A stretch of 49,021 nucleotides of DNA from an uncultured Balneolaceae bacterium (GTDB lineage Bacteria > Bacteroidota > Rhodothermia > Balneolales > Balneolaceae), in contig CAJXOW010000024.1 in assembly GCA_913057825.1 (NCBI GenBank), positions 1 to 49,021 on the forward strand, in the 5' to 3' direction. Under the pieces are notes generated by a model. That model searched no databases and was not told the DNA's origin. It saw nothing but the letters and a program-made list of their open reading frames with translations. Position 1 is the stretch's first letter. Each line of letters begins with the position of its first letter. Shown here one piece after another: positions 8,351-17,100 of this stretch. The position numbers and the translations under genes were made by a program.

Positions 8351-9694
8351 ATGGAGTGGATTATTTCAATACTGTCGACGTTGGCCATATTTGTGGCAGC
8401 CCTGCTGATCCTGGTGTTTATTCACGAGCTGGGGCACTTTTTGGCGGCCAAGTTATTTAATATGAGAGTGGAGCGTTTTTCGCTTGGTTTCCCTCCCCGA
8501 CTATTTGGGATCAAATGGGGGGAGACCGATTATTGTGTCTCGGCTACTCCCCTGGGGGGATATGTAAAAATTTCCGGGATGATCGACGAGAGCATGGATA
8601 CCGATCACCTGGAAAAAGAGCCCGAGCCCTGGGAATTTCGAAGTAAACCTGTATGGCAGCGGATGATCGTAATCAGTGCCGGCGTTATCTTCAACATGCT
8701 GCTGGCTGCCGTTATTTTTGCGGGGATGGCGTATACCTATGAGGAAGTGACGGTGCTTCCGGATAGTGTAAAAAACATTTATGTCGCCCCGCAATCGGTG
8801 GCGGCGAAAGCCGGCTTTCAGACCGGAGATCAAATTGTGGCGGTCAACGGAGAAGAAGTAGAAGATTTTTCCGAATACTTCAACATGAACCGGTTGATGA
8901 GTGGTAATTTGAATTATACGGTAATGCGCGACGGGCAGCAGGTGACGGTGGAAGTCCCCGACTCATTGATCGGTGCTATCAATCAGCGCGGATTTATTTC
9001 GCTCGAGAACGCCCTACCCTCGAGTATTTCAAATGTGGTTCCCGATAGTCCGGCTGACAAGGCGGGGTTGCAGGGAGGCGATAAGATTATTGCGATCAAC
9101 GAGGATTCGGTTAACTACTGGATGCATATGGTGAATATTATTCAGAGCAGTAAGAATGAACTGCAGCTGACCGTCGTGCGTTCGAGGGATACACTGCAAA
9201 GATCGCTGACTCCCGATCCTCAGACCGGTAAGATTGGAGTATACCCGGTGGATGCGAAAGAGTACTTCAACGTGAAGCTCACTGAAAATGGATTCTTTGA
9301 ATCGATCAATAAAGGCATAGTTCGGACGAAAGAGACTACCATGGGTATTATCAATGGTTTTGGAAAAATGATCGGCGGAAGTATTTCCGTGCGTGAAAAT
9401 CTCGGAGGTCCGGTGGCAATTGCCGCGCTTACGAAGCAGGTGACCGATCAAGCCGGGCTGGCAGGTTTCTGGCAGATCACGGCCTTGCTGAGCGTCACCC
9501 TGGCTATTATGAATATCCTTCCCATACCGGTGCTTGACGGCGGACATCTGGTTTTCCTTATTTACGAGGGCATTGCTCGCAGGGAGCCGTCGGCCCGGGT
9601 TCGCATGATCCTCCAACAAATCGGTTTCATCCTGCTGATTGGGTTGCTGATTTTTGTCACGTTTAATGACATCATTCGCCAATTTGGCGGGTAG
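8351..9694 (+). CDS. rseP: RIP site-2 metalloprotease RseP
   Basis: Inner-membrane zinc protease that cleaves transmembrane substrates, typically anti-sigma factors in envelope stress. 447 aa. Zinc motif HELGH at residues 25-29 lies inside the first transmembrane segment, the second half-site NILPIPVLDGGHL lies near residue 391-403, and two PDZ regions occupy about 130-210 and 215-295 (KAGFQTGDQIVAVNGEEV and KAGLQGGDKIIAINEDSV). Four or so membrane spans and an intact active site suggest a working enzyme. Downstream gap carries R1 copy 2. Confidence 0.95.
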   Translation: MEWIISILSTLAIFVAALLILVFIHELGHFLAAKLFNMRVERFSLGFPPRLFGIKWGETDYCVSATPLGGYVKISGMIDESMDTDHLEKEPEPWEFRSKPVWQRMIVISAGVIFNMLLAAVIFAGMAYTYEEVTVLPDSVKNIYVAPQSVAAKAGFQTGDQIVAVNGEEVEDFSEYFNMNRLMSGNLNYTVMRDGQQVTVEVPDSLIGAINQRGFISLENALPSSISNVVPDSPADKAGLQGGDKIIAINEDSVNYWMHMVNIIQSSKNELQLTVVRSRDTLQRSLTPDPQTGKIGVYPVDAKEYFNVKLTENGFFESINKGIVRTKETTMGIINGFGKMIGGSISVRENLGGPVAIAALTKQVTDQAGLAGFWQITALLSVTLAIMNILPIPVLDGGHLVFLIYEGIARREPSARVRMILQQIGFILLIGLLIFVTFNDIIRQFGG

Positions 9695-9752
9695 AAGTGA
9701 TTTGTATCGTTGTTGGATTTTGACAATAGTTGATAGATTGTTCGCCTTCAGG

Positions 9753-9840
9753 GTCCTCCCCCTGTCCCCCTCCGAAGGGGGAGTGTAAAGCAACCGAGGT
9801 GAAAAAACATCCCCCCTTCGGAGGGGGACAGGGGGAGGAC
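9753..9840. repeat. R1-family GC-rich palindrome, copy 2
   Basis: Perfect 29-bp inverted repeat (9753-9781 with 9812-9840), arm GTCCTCCCCCTGTCCCCCTC and continuing to the CCGAAGGGGG hairpin. The arms differ from copy 1 at the same two positions on both sides (TTA versus TGT), that is, with compensating changes. The spacer carries AAGCAACCGAGGTGAAAAAAC on the + strand. It lies 44 bases before psd. Confidence 0.9.
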
Positions 9841-9884
9841 ATGAAGAATACAATTGAAAAAAATAAACTGAATCACAATACATA

Positions 9885-10577
9885 ATGTTCGCCAAAGAAG
9901 GACACACAACCATAGTCATTACCTTGGTCAGCGCCCTCGTGTTGGGTGGTCTGACCTCGATGATCGACCATTGGATAGCTTATATCCTGTTTGCGGTAAT
10001 CGGCATTGTTACCGGGTTGATTCTGTACTTTTTTCGGGATCCGGATCGTCCGCTGCCCCATGATAACCGACAGATTGTGGCACCGGCAGACGGCAAAGTT
10101 ATCGAAATTAAAGAAGTGGAAGAACCCGAATACCTGGAGGGAAAAGGCACGCAAATCAGTATCTTTCTGTCCATTCTTGACGTACATGTCAACCGCATCC
10201 CGATGTCCGGTACGCTTGAATACCTGAAATACCATCCGGGCGAATACCTGGTGGCATGGCATGAGAAATCCTCCGAACTCAACGAAAGAGCAGATTTCGG
10301 AGTTAAGCATGAATCGGGTTTGAAAATATTTTTCAGGCAGATTACCGGATTTCTGGCGAGACGCATCGTCTATCATGTTGGGGAGGGTGATTATGTGCGG
10401 GCAGGAGAACGCTTCGGGATGATGAAGTTTGGATCCCGAATGGACATTATTTTACCTGAAGAAGTGGATATTACGATTAATGAAGGGGATCATACGACAG
10501 GTGGAGAAAGCATCTTGGGAAGAATACAAAAACAAAAGAATGAAATATCCGATACAGAAGAAAAAGCGAAAGTTTAG
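9885..10577 (+). CDS. psd: Phosphatidylserine decarboxylase proenzyme
   Basis: Decarboxylates phosphatidylserine to phosphatidylethanolamine at the inner membrane, using a pyruvoyl group formed by self-cleavage. 230 aa, the short archaeal/FCB type. An N-terminal hydrophobic pair of segments (about 8-26 and 31-49) anchors it; FFRDPDR follows, then SILDVHVNRIPMSG at about 96-109. The self-cleavage site is Gly183-Ser184 in MKFGSRMD, replacing the LGST of the long form. The next gene, pssA, makes its substrate and overlaps its 3' end, so the pair builds PE. Confidence 0.95.
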   Translation: MFAKEGHTTIVITLVSALVLGGLTSMIDHWIAYILFAVIGIVTGLILYFFRDPDRPLPHDNRQIVAPADGKVIEIKEVEEPEYLEGKGTQISIFLSILDVHVNRIPMSGTLEYLKYHPGEYLVAWHEKSSELNERADFGVKHESGLKIFFRQITGFLARRIVYHVGEGDYVRAGERFGMMKFGSRMDIILPEEVDITINEGDHTTGGESILGRIQKQKNEISDTEEKAKV

Positions 10578-11412
10578 TAGGAAAAAACGCGAGAAAAAAG
10601 ACAAGAAGTCACAGCCTATACCAAGGATCGTAATCCCCAGTTTTTTTACTCTGATGAACCTGCTTTGCGGGTTCCTGGCGATTATCTATGTGGCTGAAGC
10701 GGCAAATCCCGGCGAACCGCAGTTTATGTACGCAGCGTGGTTGATTGTGCTGGCGGGCCTTTTTGATGCGATGGACGGCTTCATGGCCCGGGTGGCCAAT
10801 GCCACGAGCGAATTCGGTATCCAGCTTGATTCTATCGCGGATATCGTTTCGTTTGGTGTCGCTCCCGGGTTCCTGGTGTATCATTATGGGTTGGAAGAGC
10901 TTCAATTCCTGGGAGTCGTTATTGCTGCTTTGTCCCCCATTTGCGGGGCCGTCCGGCTGGCACGGTTTAACGTGGAGGCCCACGATGTGAAAGGCGACTT
11001 TTTTCGCGGCTTGCCGATTCCGGCACACGCGCTCATTATCAGCTCTTTTTATTTAACGTTTTCAGCCAATCCCGAACTGTTCAGCGGATTTAAGTACGGG
11101 GTAACCAGCATCCTGATTCCCGTGCAAATACTTGTCACTTTCCTGATGGTCACTACCATACCCTTCGACAAAATCCCGCGGTTCGACAAAACAAGTATTA
11201 AGGAGCACAAAGGACGCTATTTATTATTCATTGGCTACCTGATAGCCATTGTTTTGTTCCAGGAATACGGATTAATGGCTGTCTTCACCATGGTCATAGC
11301 CCGCGGCCTGGTACTGGGTTTAATCAAGTTTTATAAACAGGCATTTGGTGAAGACGATGAACCGGAAGAGGATGAAACGGTCGTGATTGAGGATTACCAG
11401 TCTGGCAATTGA
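10540..11412 (+). CDS. pssA: CDP-diacylglycerol-serine O-phosphatidyltransferase
   Basis: Makes phosphatidylserine from CDP-diacylglycerol and serine. 290 aa from the ATG at 10540, overlapping psd by 38 bases. The CDP-alcohol phosphotransferase signature is exact: D79-G80-x2-A83-R84-x8-G93-x3-D97-x3-D101. The N terminus is a very basic cytosolic stretch (about 7-25, mostly Lys/Arg), followed by about seven or eight hydrophobic segments; the C terminus is acidic. The frame is open back to 10429, but that would overlap psd by 149 bases and add non-conserved sequence. Its TGA stop sits at the edge of an R2 element. Confidence 0.94.
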   Translation: MKYPIQKKKRKFSRKKREKKDKKSQPIPRIVIPSFFTLMNLLCGFLAIIYVAEAANPGEPQFMYAAWLIVLAGLFDAMDGFMARVANATSEFGIQLDSIADIVSFGVAPGFLVYHYGLEELQFLGVVIAALSPICGAVRLARFNVEAHDVKGDFFRGLPIPAHALIISSFYLTFSANPELFSGFKYGVTSILIPVQILVTFLMVTTIPFDKIPRFDKTSIKEHKGRYLLFIGYLIAIVLFQEYGLMAVFTMVIARGLVLGLIKFYKQAFGEDDEPEEDETVVIEDYQSGN

Positions 11413-11632
11413 TTCCTCGCTTCGCTCGGAATCAGTGATTAGTAATTAATAATTAATGATTGATGATTGGAAGTGGTCGAGTTAATCGGTGACTCTTCCA
11501 AAACGTATAATTTGTATTCAATTTTTAGGACGAGCTATTTCAGTGAATTACAGCAACAAAAAAATAATTAATCATAAATCATTAATTATTAATCATAAAT
11601 TCCGAGCGTAGCGAGGCATGCAGCGAGGAATC
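11411..11632. repeat. R2-family palindromic element, copy b
   Basis: Fills the whole gap between the convergent genes pssA and wecB. The outer arms GATTCCTCGC (11411-11420) and GCGAGGAATC (11623-11632) are perfect complements, with imperfect AT-rich arms inside built from repeated AATTAATGATT-type units. The TGA stop of pssA and the TGA of wecB (minus strand) both overlap the TGATTCCTCGC edge, one at each end. The fold could act as a bidirectional terminator, although no clean stem plus T run was identified. Confidence 0.7.
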
Positions 11633-12764
11633 ACGCAAGAGTGCTAAAGTCAACGTCCCTTAGTACCTGATAAACCTGCCGGGCGGCGTTACCGTCTCCG
11701 TATGGGCTTTGGGCGTATGACATCTGCTGGTATGCGGTCTCCTGGGTGAGCAGTATTTCGGTCTCCTTGATGATGGTATTCGGATCCGTGCCTACCAGCT
11801 TTCCCTGTCCCGACTCGATAATTTCTTTCCGTTCAGTAGTTTGACGCAGGATAAGAACCGGTTTTCCGAGGGCGGGAGCTTCTTCCTGTACACCTCCGGA
11901 ATCAGTCAGAATTAAGTACGATCGATTCATGACGGCCAGGAAGTCGAAGTACTCCATCGGTCCCACCACGTGAATTCGCTCACGGCCCCCAAGCATCTGT
12001 TGGGCAGCGTCCATGACCACGGGATTGGGATGCGCCGGGAATATCACTTCCACGTCTGGAAACGCCTCGGTGATTTCGGTGATCGATTGGAAAATATTTC
12101 GTTGTTCTTTCCCCCAGTTTTCCCTGCGGTGAGAAGTGAGCAGTAAAATTCGATGGTCGGGATCTATCGACTCCAGAACCTCAGGGGGGGAGGTCGAGGT
12201 TTCAAGTTCCTTTTGTATGCTTTTCAAGGCGTCAATAACGGGATTGCCCGTGACGTAGATGGAATCGCCGGGGATATTTTCGTCCAATAACGTCTGACGG
12301 TTAAATTCAGTGGCCGCCAGGTGCAGGGAGGTCAGCTGAGTGATCAGCCGGCGATTGATCTCTTCCGGAAACGGGTCGTACCGGCGGCCCGAACGCAATC
12401 CCGCTTCAAGATGAATAACCGGTATCTGTTGGTAAAAACCGGAATGAGCGGCAAGATAGGCGGAGGTCGTATCACCCTGGACCATGAGGGCCTCGGGATC
12501 TTCTTTTTCGTATATATCCGGCATCTTATCGAGCACGGAGCGAGTGATGTGTGACAAATCCTGGTTGGGTATCATGATGTCCAGGTCATAGTCCGGTTCT
12601 ATGTCGAAAAACTGGAAAATCGGTCGGACGAGGTCGCGGTGTTGACCGGTAAAAATTACTTTTACGGTAAAAGCATCGGTCCCCTGAAGTTCATTAATGA
12701 CGGGCGAAAGTTTAATGGCTTCGGGCCGCGTACCCAGGACGATAAGAAGTTTTCGGGGATTCAT
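11631..12764 (-). CDS. wecB: UDP-N-acetylglucosamine 2-epimerase (non-hydrolysing)
   Basis: Interconverts UDP-GlcNAc and UDP-ManNAc, giving precursors for surface polysaccharides. 377 aa, normal length. Motifs in order: GTRPEAIKLSPVI at about 11-23, GDTTS near 98, HLEAGLRSG at about 121-129, EEINRRLITQLTSLHLAATE at about 137-156 (substrate loop), SHRRENWGK at about 213-221 and DSGGVQEEAPALGKPVLILR at about 289-308. The start ATG overlaps by one base the TAA of the upstream glycosyltransferase, so the two are translationally coupled. The stop lies in an R2 repeat edge. Confidence 0.96.
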   Translation of the reverse strand: MNPRKLLIVLGTRPEAIKLSPVINELQGTDAFTVKVIFTGQHRDLVRPIFQFFDIEPDYDLDIMIPNQDLSHITRSVLDKMPDIYEKEDPEALMVQGDTTSAYLAAHSGFYQQIPVIHLEAGLRSGRRYDPFPEEINRRLITQLTSLHLAATEFNRQTLLDENIPGDSIYVTGNPVIDALKSIQKELETSTSPPEVLESIDPDHRILLLTSHRRENWGKEQRNIFQSITEITEAFPDVEVIFPAHPNPVVMDAAQQMLGGRERIHVVGPMEYFDFLAVMNRSYLILTDSGGVQEEAPALGKPVLILRQTTERKEIIESGQGKLVGTDPNTIIKETEILLTQETAYQQMSYAQSPYGDGNAARQVYQVLRDVDFSTLA

Positions 12765-13801
12765 TATGTGGATATGGATTTATATAATTCAGCCGTCTGC
12801 TCCGCAATACGGGGCCATAAATAATTCGATCGAATATGTTTCTTTAAGCCGGGATCCGTCGAGGTATTCAAAGCCTTCTCAATGGCATTTCGGATAGATG
12901 ATACAGATTCTGGATCAAGGTAATAAGCAAAATCTTTAAAATACTCCCGCGGCCCGCCCCGCTCCGTGATAACTACGGATGAACCGGTCAGGGCGGCTTC
13001 CATGGCGGCGATTCCGGGGGTCTCGTAATAGGATGGAAGCACCAGGACCTTGCTTGCCGCATAGGCAGAGGCCAGCATGGAGGAGTCATGGGGGATGGGA
13101 TCCAGCAGGTGCATATGCGAGTGTTGTTCGATCGCCTCCCTGCATTCCCGCCCATTCTCACTGTTCACCACCTTCCCGACAAATACGACCGGTTGTTCCA
13201 GGTCGCTGACCGCCTCTATGAGTCGACCGACATTTTTCCGCCTGGCTCCGATCGTCCCCACGTATAAAACAAAATCCGTAAGTCCATATTCATCTTCGAA
13301 CTCCTGCGGCGATGCATCAGTAAATCGCTCTTCAACACCGTTGGGAATGGTCTGGATTTTATCCGGATCTATGTCAAACCCTTTTTCAATAAGTTCAGCC
13401 TCCTCCTGTGTGTTGGGCAGAACTTGTTGGCTTAAATGACAGATACGGCTGATCAGGGCGTAGTCCGACCAGATACCGCTCACCAGTTTTTTCGACCACT
13501 GCTCCAGTTTTCGACTGGCCTGGATAAATCGGGGATGATGATTGGAATACATGACCGGCGAAATCACAAATGGCATGTCATAATCCGCCAGGCTGGTAGC
13601 TAATTGATACGAGCCGGGATTGGCCGCAAACAGGTGAAAAAGGTCCGTCGAATGCTTTTGATAAACCGACCAGGGATTGAAGAAGTCAACCTCTATGTCA
13701 TAGTCGGGCAGGAATCGGGCGGTTTCCATAATTTGCGTTCGGAGTCCGCCCACTACCAGCGATATGTCCTGCGGCGCCACGAGTGTCACTTTCATCCGCA
13801 T
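12764..13801 (-). CDS. Glycosyltransferase family 4 protein
   Basis: 345 aa with the two-domain GT-B layout. The N-terminal glycine loop GGLRTQIMETARFL is at about 18-31. The GT4 C-terminal domain begins with a YVGTIGARRKNVGRLIEAV block (about 189-207), and the nucleotide-sugar E-x7-E region is SYYETPGIAAMEAALTGSSVVITERGG near 270-295. It probably transfers a sugar to a lipid- or protein-linked acceptor in envelope glycan synthesis; donor and acceptor cannot be told. Coupled to wecB by a one-base stop/start overlap, suggesting ManNAc-type sugars may be involved (inference). Confidence 0.85.
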   Translation of the reverse strand: MRMKVTLVAPQDISLVVGGLRTQIMETARFLPDYDIEVDFFNPWSVYQKHSTDLFHLFAANPGSYQLATSLADYDMPFVISPVMYSNHHPRFIQASRKLEQWSKKLVSGIWSDYALISRICHLSQQVLPNTQEEAELIEKGFDIDPDKIQTIPNGVEERFTDASPQEFEDEYGLTDFVLYVGTIGARRKNVGRLIEAVSDLEQPVVFVGKVVNSENGRECREAIEQHSHMHLLDPIPHDSSMLASAYAASKVLVLPSYYETPGIAAMEAALTGSSVVITERGGPREYFKDFAYYLDPESVSSIRNAIEKALNTSTDPGLKKHIRSNYLWPRIAEQTAELYKSIST

Positions 13802-14193
13802 AGTACGGTTGATGGGTTGTTTAAGAATGCTGTTAATCCTGATTTAATTTTTTATGTCCTCCATCTTTCCCCCTCCAAAGGGGGAACCTTTTGGCGATCC
13901 AAGTGAAAAAAACATCCCCCCTTTGGAGGGGGAAAGGGGGAGGACCCCAAGGGCAAAATAGCTAAAAAATGGCCAAAATCCGGCTCCTAAGATATTAGGA
14001 GTTAAATCAGAGCACTTCAAATCAAAAAGAAAGCGAATAATAACGATGAACGTCACGTATAACCTGTCCACATGAATATCGGTTTTGCAAGATTCCGGAT
14101 CTTTTTACGTTAAACTATATATCAAGTGACCTGAAAAACGGTAGGTTGACATACGGGTTAGCAGCTACGCACGGGATATAAACCTTAAGCCGC
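13802..14193. other. Divergent intergenic region with R1 copy 3
   Basis: 392 bases between divergent genes. R1 copy 3 fills 13856-13945. A perfect 7-bp hairpin CTCCTAA-GATA-TTAGGAG lies at 13984-14001, with only a weak TTAAA after it. A TTGACA hexamer occurs at 14146-14151 but has no good -10 at standard spacing. No small ORF is supported. Confidence 0.4.
13856..13945. repeat. R1-family GC-rich palindrome, copy 3
   Basis: 29-bp inverted repeat (13856-13884 with 13917-13945) with two adjacent mismatches (AT at 13863-13864 against the CC expected). The tip hairpin is CCTCCAAAGGGGG instead of CCTCCGAAGGGGG, and the change is matched on both arms. The spacer reads GGCGATCCAAGTGAAAAAAAC, a variant of the family core on the + strand. 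Confidence 0.88.
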
Positions 14194-17100
14194 ATGAAGT
14201 ATCGTATCTTTAAACACATCTCAGTCTTATTCCTTTTGTGGGGATGTTTGGGGATTGCTTTGGCCGAATCCCAAAATGGGGGTAACCAGACCTATGAGGC
14301 ACGCGATTTCACGGCGTCCGATACTGCCCGTCCTTCAATACCCGTCGATGCCCTGGAAATGGATCAGGCCGGTTATATCGAAAATGGCGTGGCTTCTGTT
14401 ATTGTTGAATATCACAAGAGCCCGGTAGCCCGACAAATCGCAAGGCTCAAGGAGCACGGGCAGAAAGGCAAGGTGCTTGAAAACAGTTTGCAGCAACTGG
14501 AAGCGGAGCTGGAGCAGTTGCATCGGCGATTTGAAAGTGATCTGTTTTCGATTCAAGACAAATCCAAAGCCGCTTCCTCTGTTTCTGGCTCCCCCCAATT
14601 ACTGCATACCTACTCTCATATTTATGCAGGCGCAGCCGTATCGCTGCCGGGTGAGCTTATCCCCCGGGTTAGAGAATTATCGTATGTAAAAGAGATCTAT
14701 CCCGATCAACGGATGGAGGTTGTATCCGATACCGTTAGAAAAATTATCGGGGCGGGTCGGTTAGGGAATGACACCTCGACTACCGGCAGGGATATTGATA
14801 TAGCTATACTGGATACGGGGATAGACTATATGCACCCGGCCCTGGGCGGGGGTATGGGTGAGAACTATAAGGTAAAAGGGGGATATGACGAGGTAAATCG
14901 TGATTCGGATCCGATGGATGATAACGGACACGGAACACAGGTGGCGGGGGTTATTGCGGCGGATGGCGAGGTGAAAGGAGTGGCACCGGAGGCCAATTTG
15001 TATGCCTACAAGGTTATGAATGAAGAGGGTACCGGTAACTCGTCAAACATCATGGAGGGATTGGAAAGAACCGTGAAGCAAGGAGTGGATATTGTGAATA
15101 TGAGCCTCGGCGGACCGGGTCATTCGGAGGATCCGTTATCGAAGGCGGTGAATAATGCGGTGCGATCCGGCGTTCTGGTAGTGGTCGCAGCAGGGAACGA
15201 CGGAGAGGATTACTGGACTATGAAATCACCGGCTTCGTCTGAATTGGCTTTGACGGTCGGCGCCACGTACAAGAATAATCAAATTACCCGCTTTAGTTCG
15301 CGGGGACCCACGCCGGAAAAATTTAATATCAAGCCCGATATCGTGGCTCCCGGATCTGATATTTATACAACCACCCTGAGCGGAAAATACGGTTCTTATA
15401 ATGGTACATCCATGTCAGCTCCCGTCGTTTCCGGGGCGGCGGCGCTGCTGTTGGAGGTCAAAACCGGAACACCGCCTCTGATTGCAAAATCCAAATTGGT
15501 GCAGAGTGCGAAGGATATCGGGGAGAATATTTGGACCCAGGGCGGGGGATTGGTCCAGGTGGATCGTGCGTTGACTCAGACCACGGTATCGGTTCCTGCC
15601 CACGTTAGTTTTGGCTTGGTACCGAACGAACCGAGCGAGTGGACCAGCAGGGATACGGTGACTTACTATAATTTGTCGGCCCACCATCGTACGTATGATA
15701 TAACGGTTGACGGCGATCATTTTAACGGGGTGGATGTGTCGACGAATGTGTCCAACCTAAATATTGCAGCCGGGGATTCGGCACAGGTTATTGTTACGGC
15801 CTATGTCAATAACAGGGTAGCTGATTATCCGACCGATCAGCCGCTCGACTACTCCGGGACGGTGCAGGCGGTGAGTTCGAATGATACGCTGGGGGTCCAC
15901 TGGGGATTTATTAAAGTGCCGCACCTGACGGTAACGACCCGTTACTACGGGGTTATCGACCTGTATGCACACCCGACGAACACGGTGGGCAAACATAAGT
16001 CGGTTCGAACTATATCAACAGGCCAGGAAGAATCGGTGCATTGGCGATTCCTTGAAAATGAACCCTATAACATTGTAGCAGAGTATTGGCACAATAGGCA
16101 AAAGGATTATCGAATAGTCGTTCGGGAGGGAGTGGATATCGCCACGCTGGATACGCTGCGACTGCAGCCGGATGAAGTGGACCATACCATCACCCTGGAG
16201 CCGGTGGATGAAAACGGAGCGAAGTTAAGTGACTACGATCGCATCTCTTCCATCAAGAAGCTATCCCATGAGACGGGGTTTTCGTTAAAGCGCAATGCAG
16301 GGACGAATTCCATAAAAGTATCCGCGTTGAGTGACCGCTATAAAATCGAAGGATATAATCAGTACCGTGTTCGCAAAGAAGACTTTGTGTATCATGATTA
16401 CACGACCAATTTCTTTCGTTTTGAAGGCCTGCAAGAGGATAAAGTGGTTACCGACAATCCCGATAACTATCGGTCCCTCACCTATACGCTGTCGGAAGGA
16501 GAAGGGCACAGCTTTATCAATGACTTAGGTGCGGTGGTGGGAAGTTACACGCCTCCCTATAAAGAGGAATTAAACGAAATACAGGTTTTTAGAAATGATG
16601 TGCAAAAGAAATATGTCTTACACCTGTTGCCGCAGGACTTAAATACGCGTTACATCACCTATGATCAGGCTTATAATAAAACGATCTTTCAGTCAGCCAG
16701 ACACCGTATTACGGATCAGGATTCGATCGTTTTTAAACGTTCAAAATATGAATACAAATGGCATGTGGACGATTTTCAAGAGATTAAGGTGGGGCACGTT
16801 ATACCGTTCTTTTCGGCCGGGATTAATAACGAAATGATCTGGACCGGCGAAGATCGCGGTTTTTTCCATGATATGTTTGGGGGATTGCTGGCCAAACCGG
16901 GTCCGATTACGGATGATTTAATAATAAAATTACATCGATCGGGGACGGTGATACAGGAAGAGGAGATCCCCCGAAGTCCTTTTGAGGATTTGGCGGTGGA
17001 TCTGAAAAATCCGGGCCAGGGAGATTGGCTGGAGATCACGTTTGCCGAGAATAAATACCGCGTGGATGATACTCTGTCTACCTTGACGGCGAGATATTAC

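Noticed and set aside
9029..9919. 296-codon minus-strand open frame
   Set aside because: Antisense to the PDZ and C-terminal parts of rseP and running through the R1 palindrome; low-complexity product, no motif.
14146..14180. TTGACA promoter before the subtilase gene
   Set aside because: No acceptable -10 hexamer at 16-18 bases; the closest AT-rich block (GATATA) is too far away.
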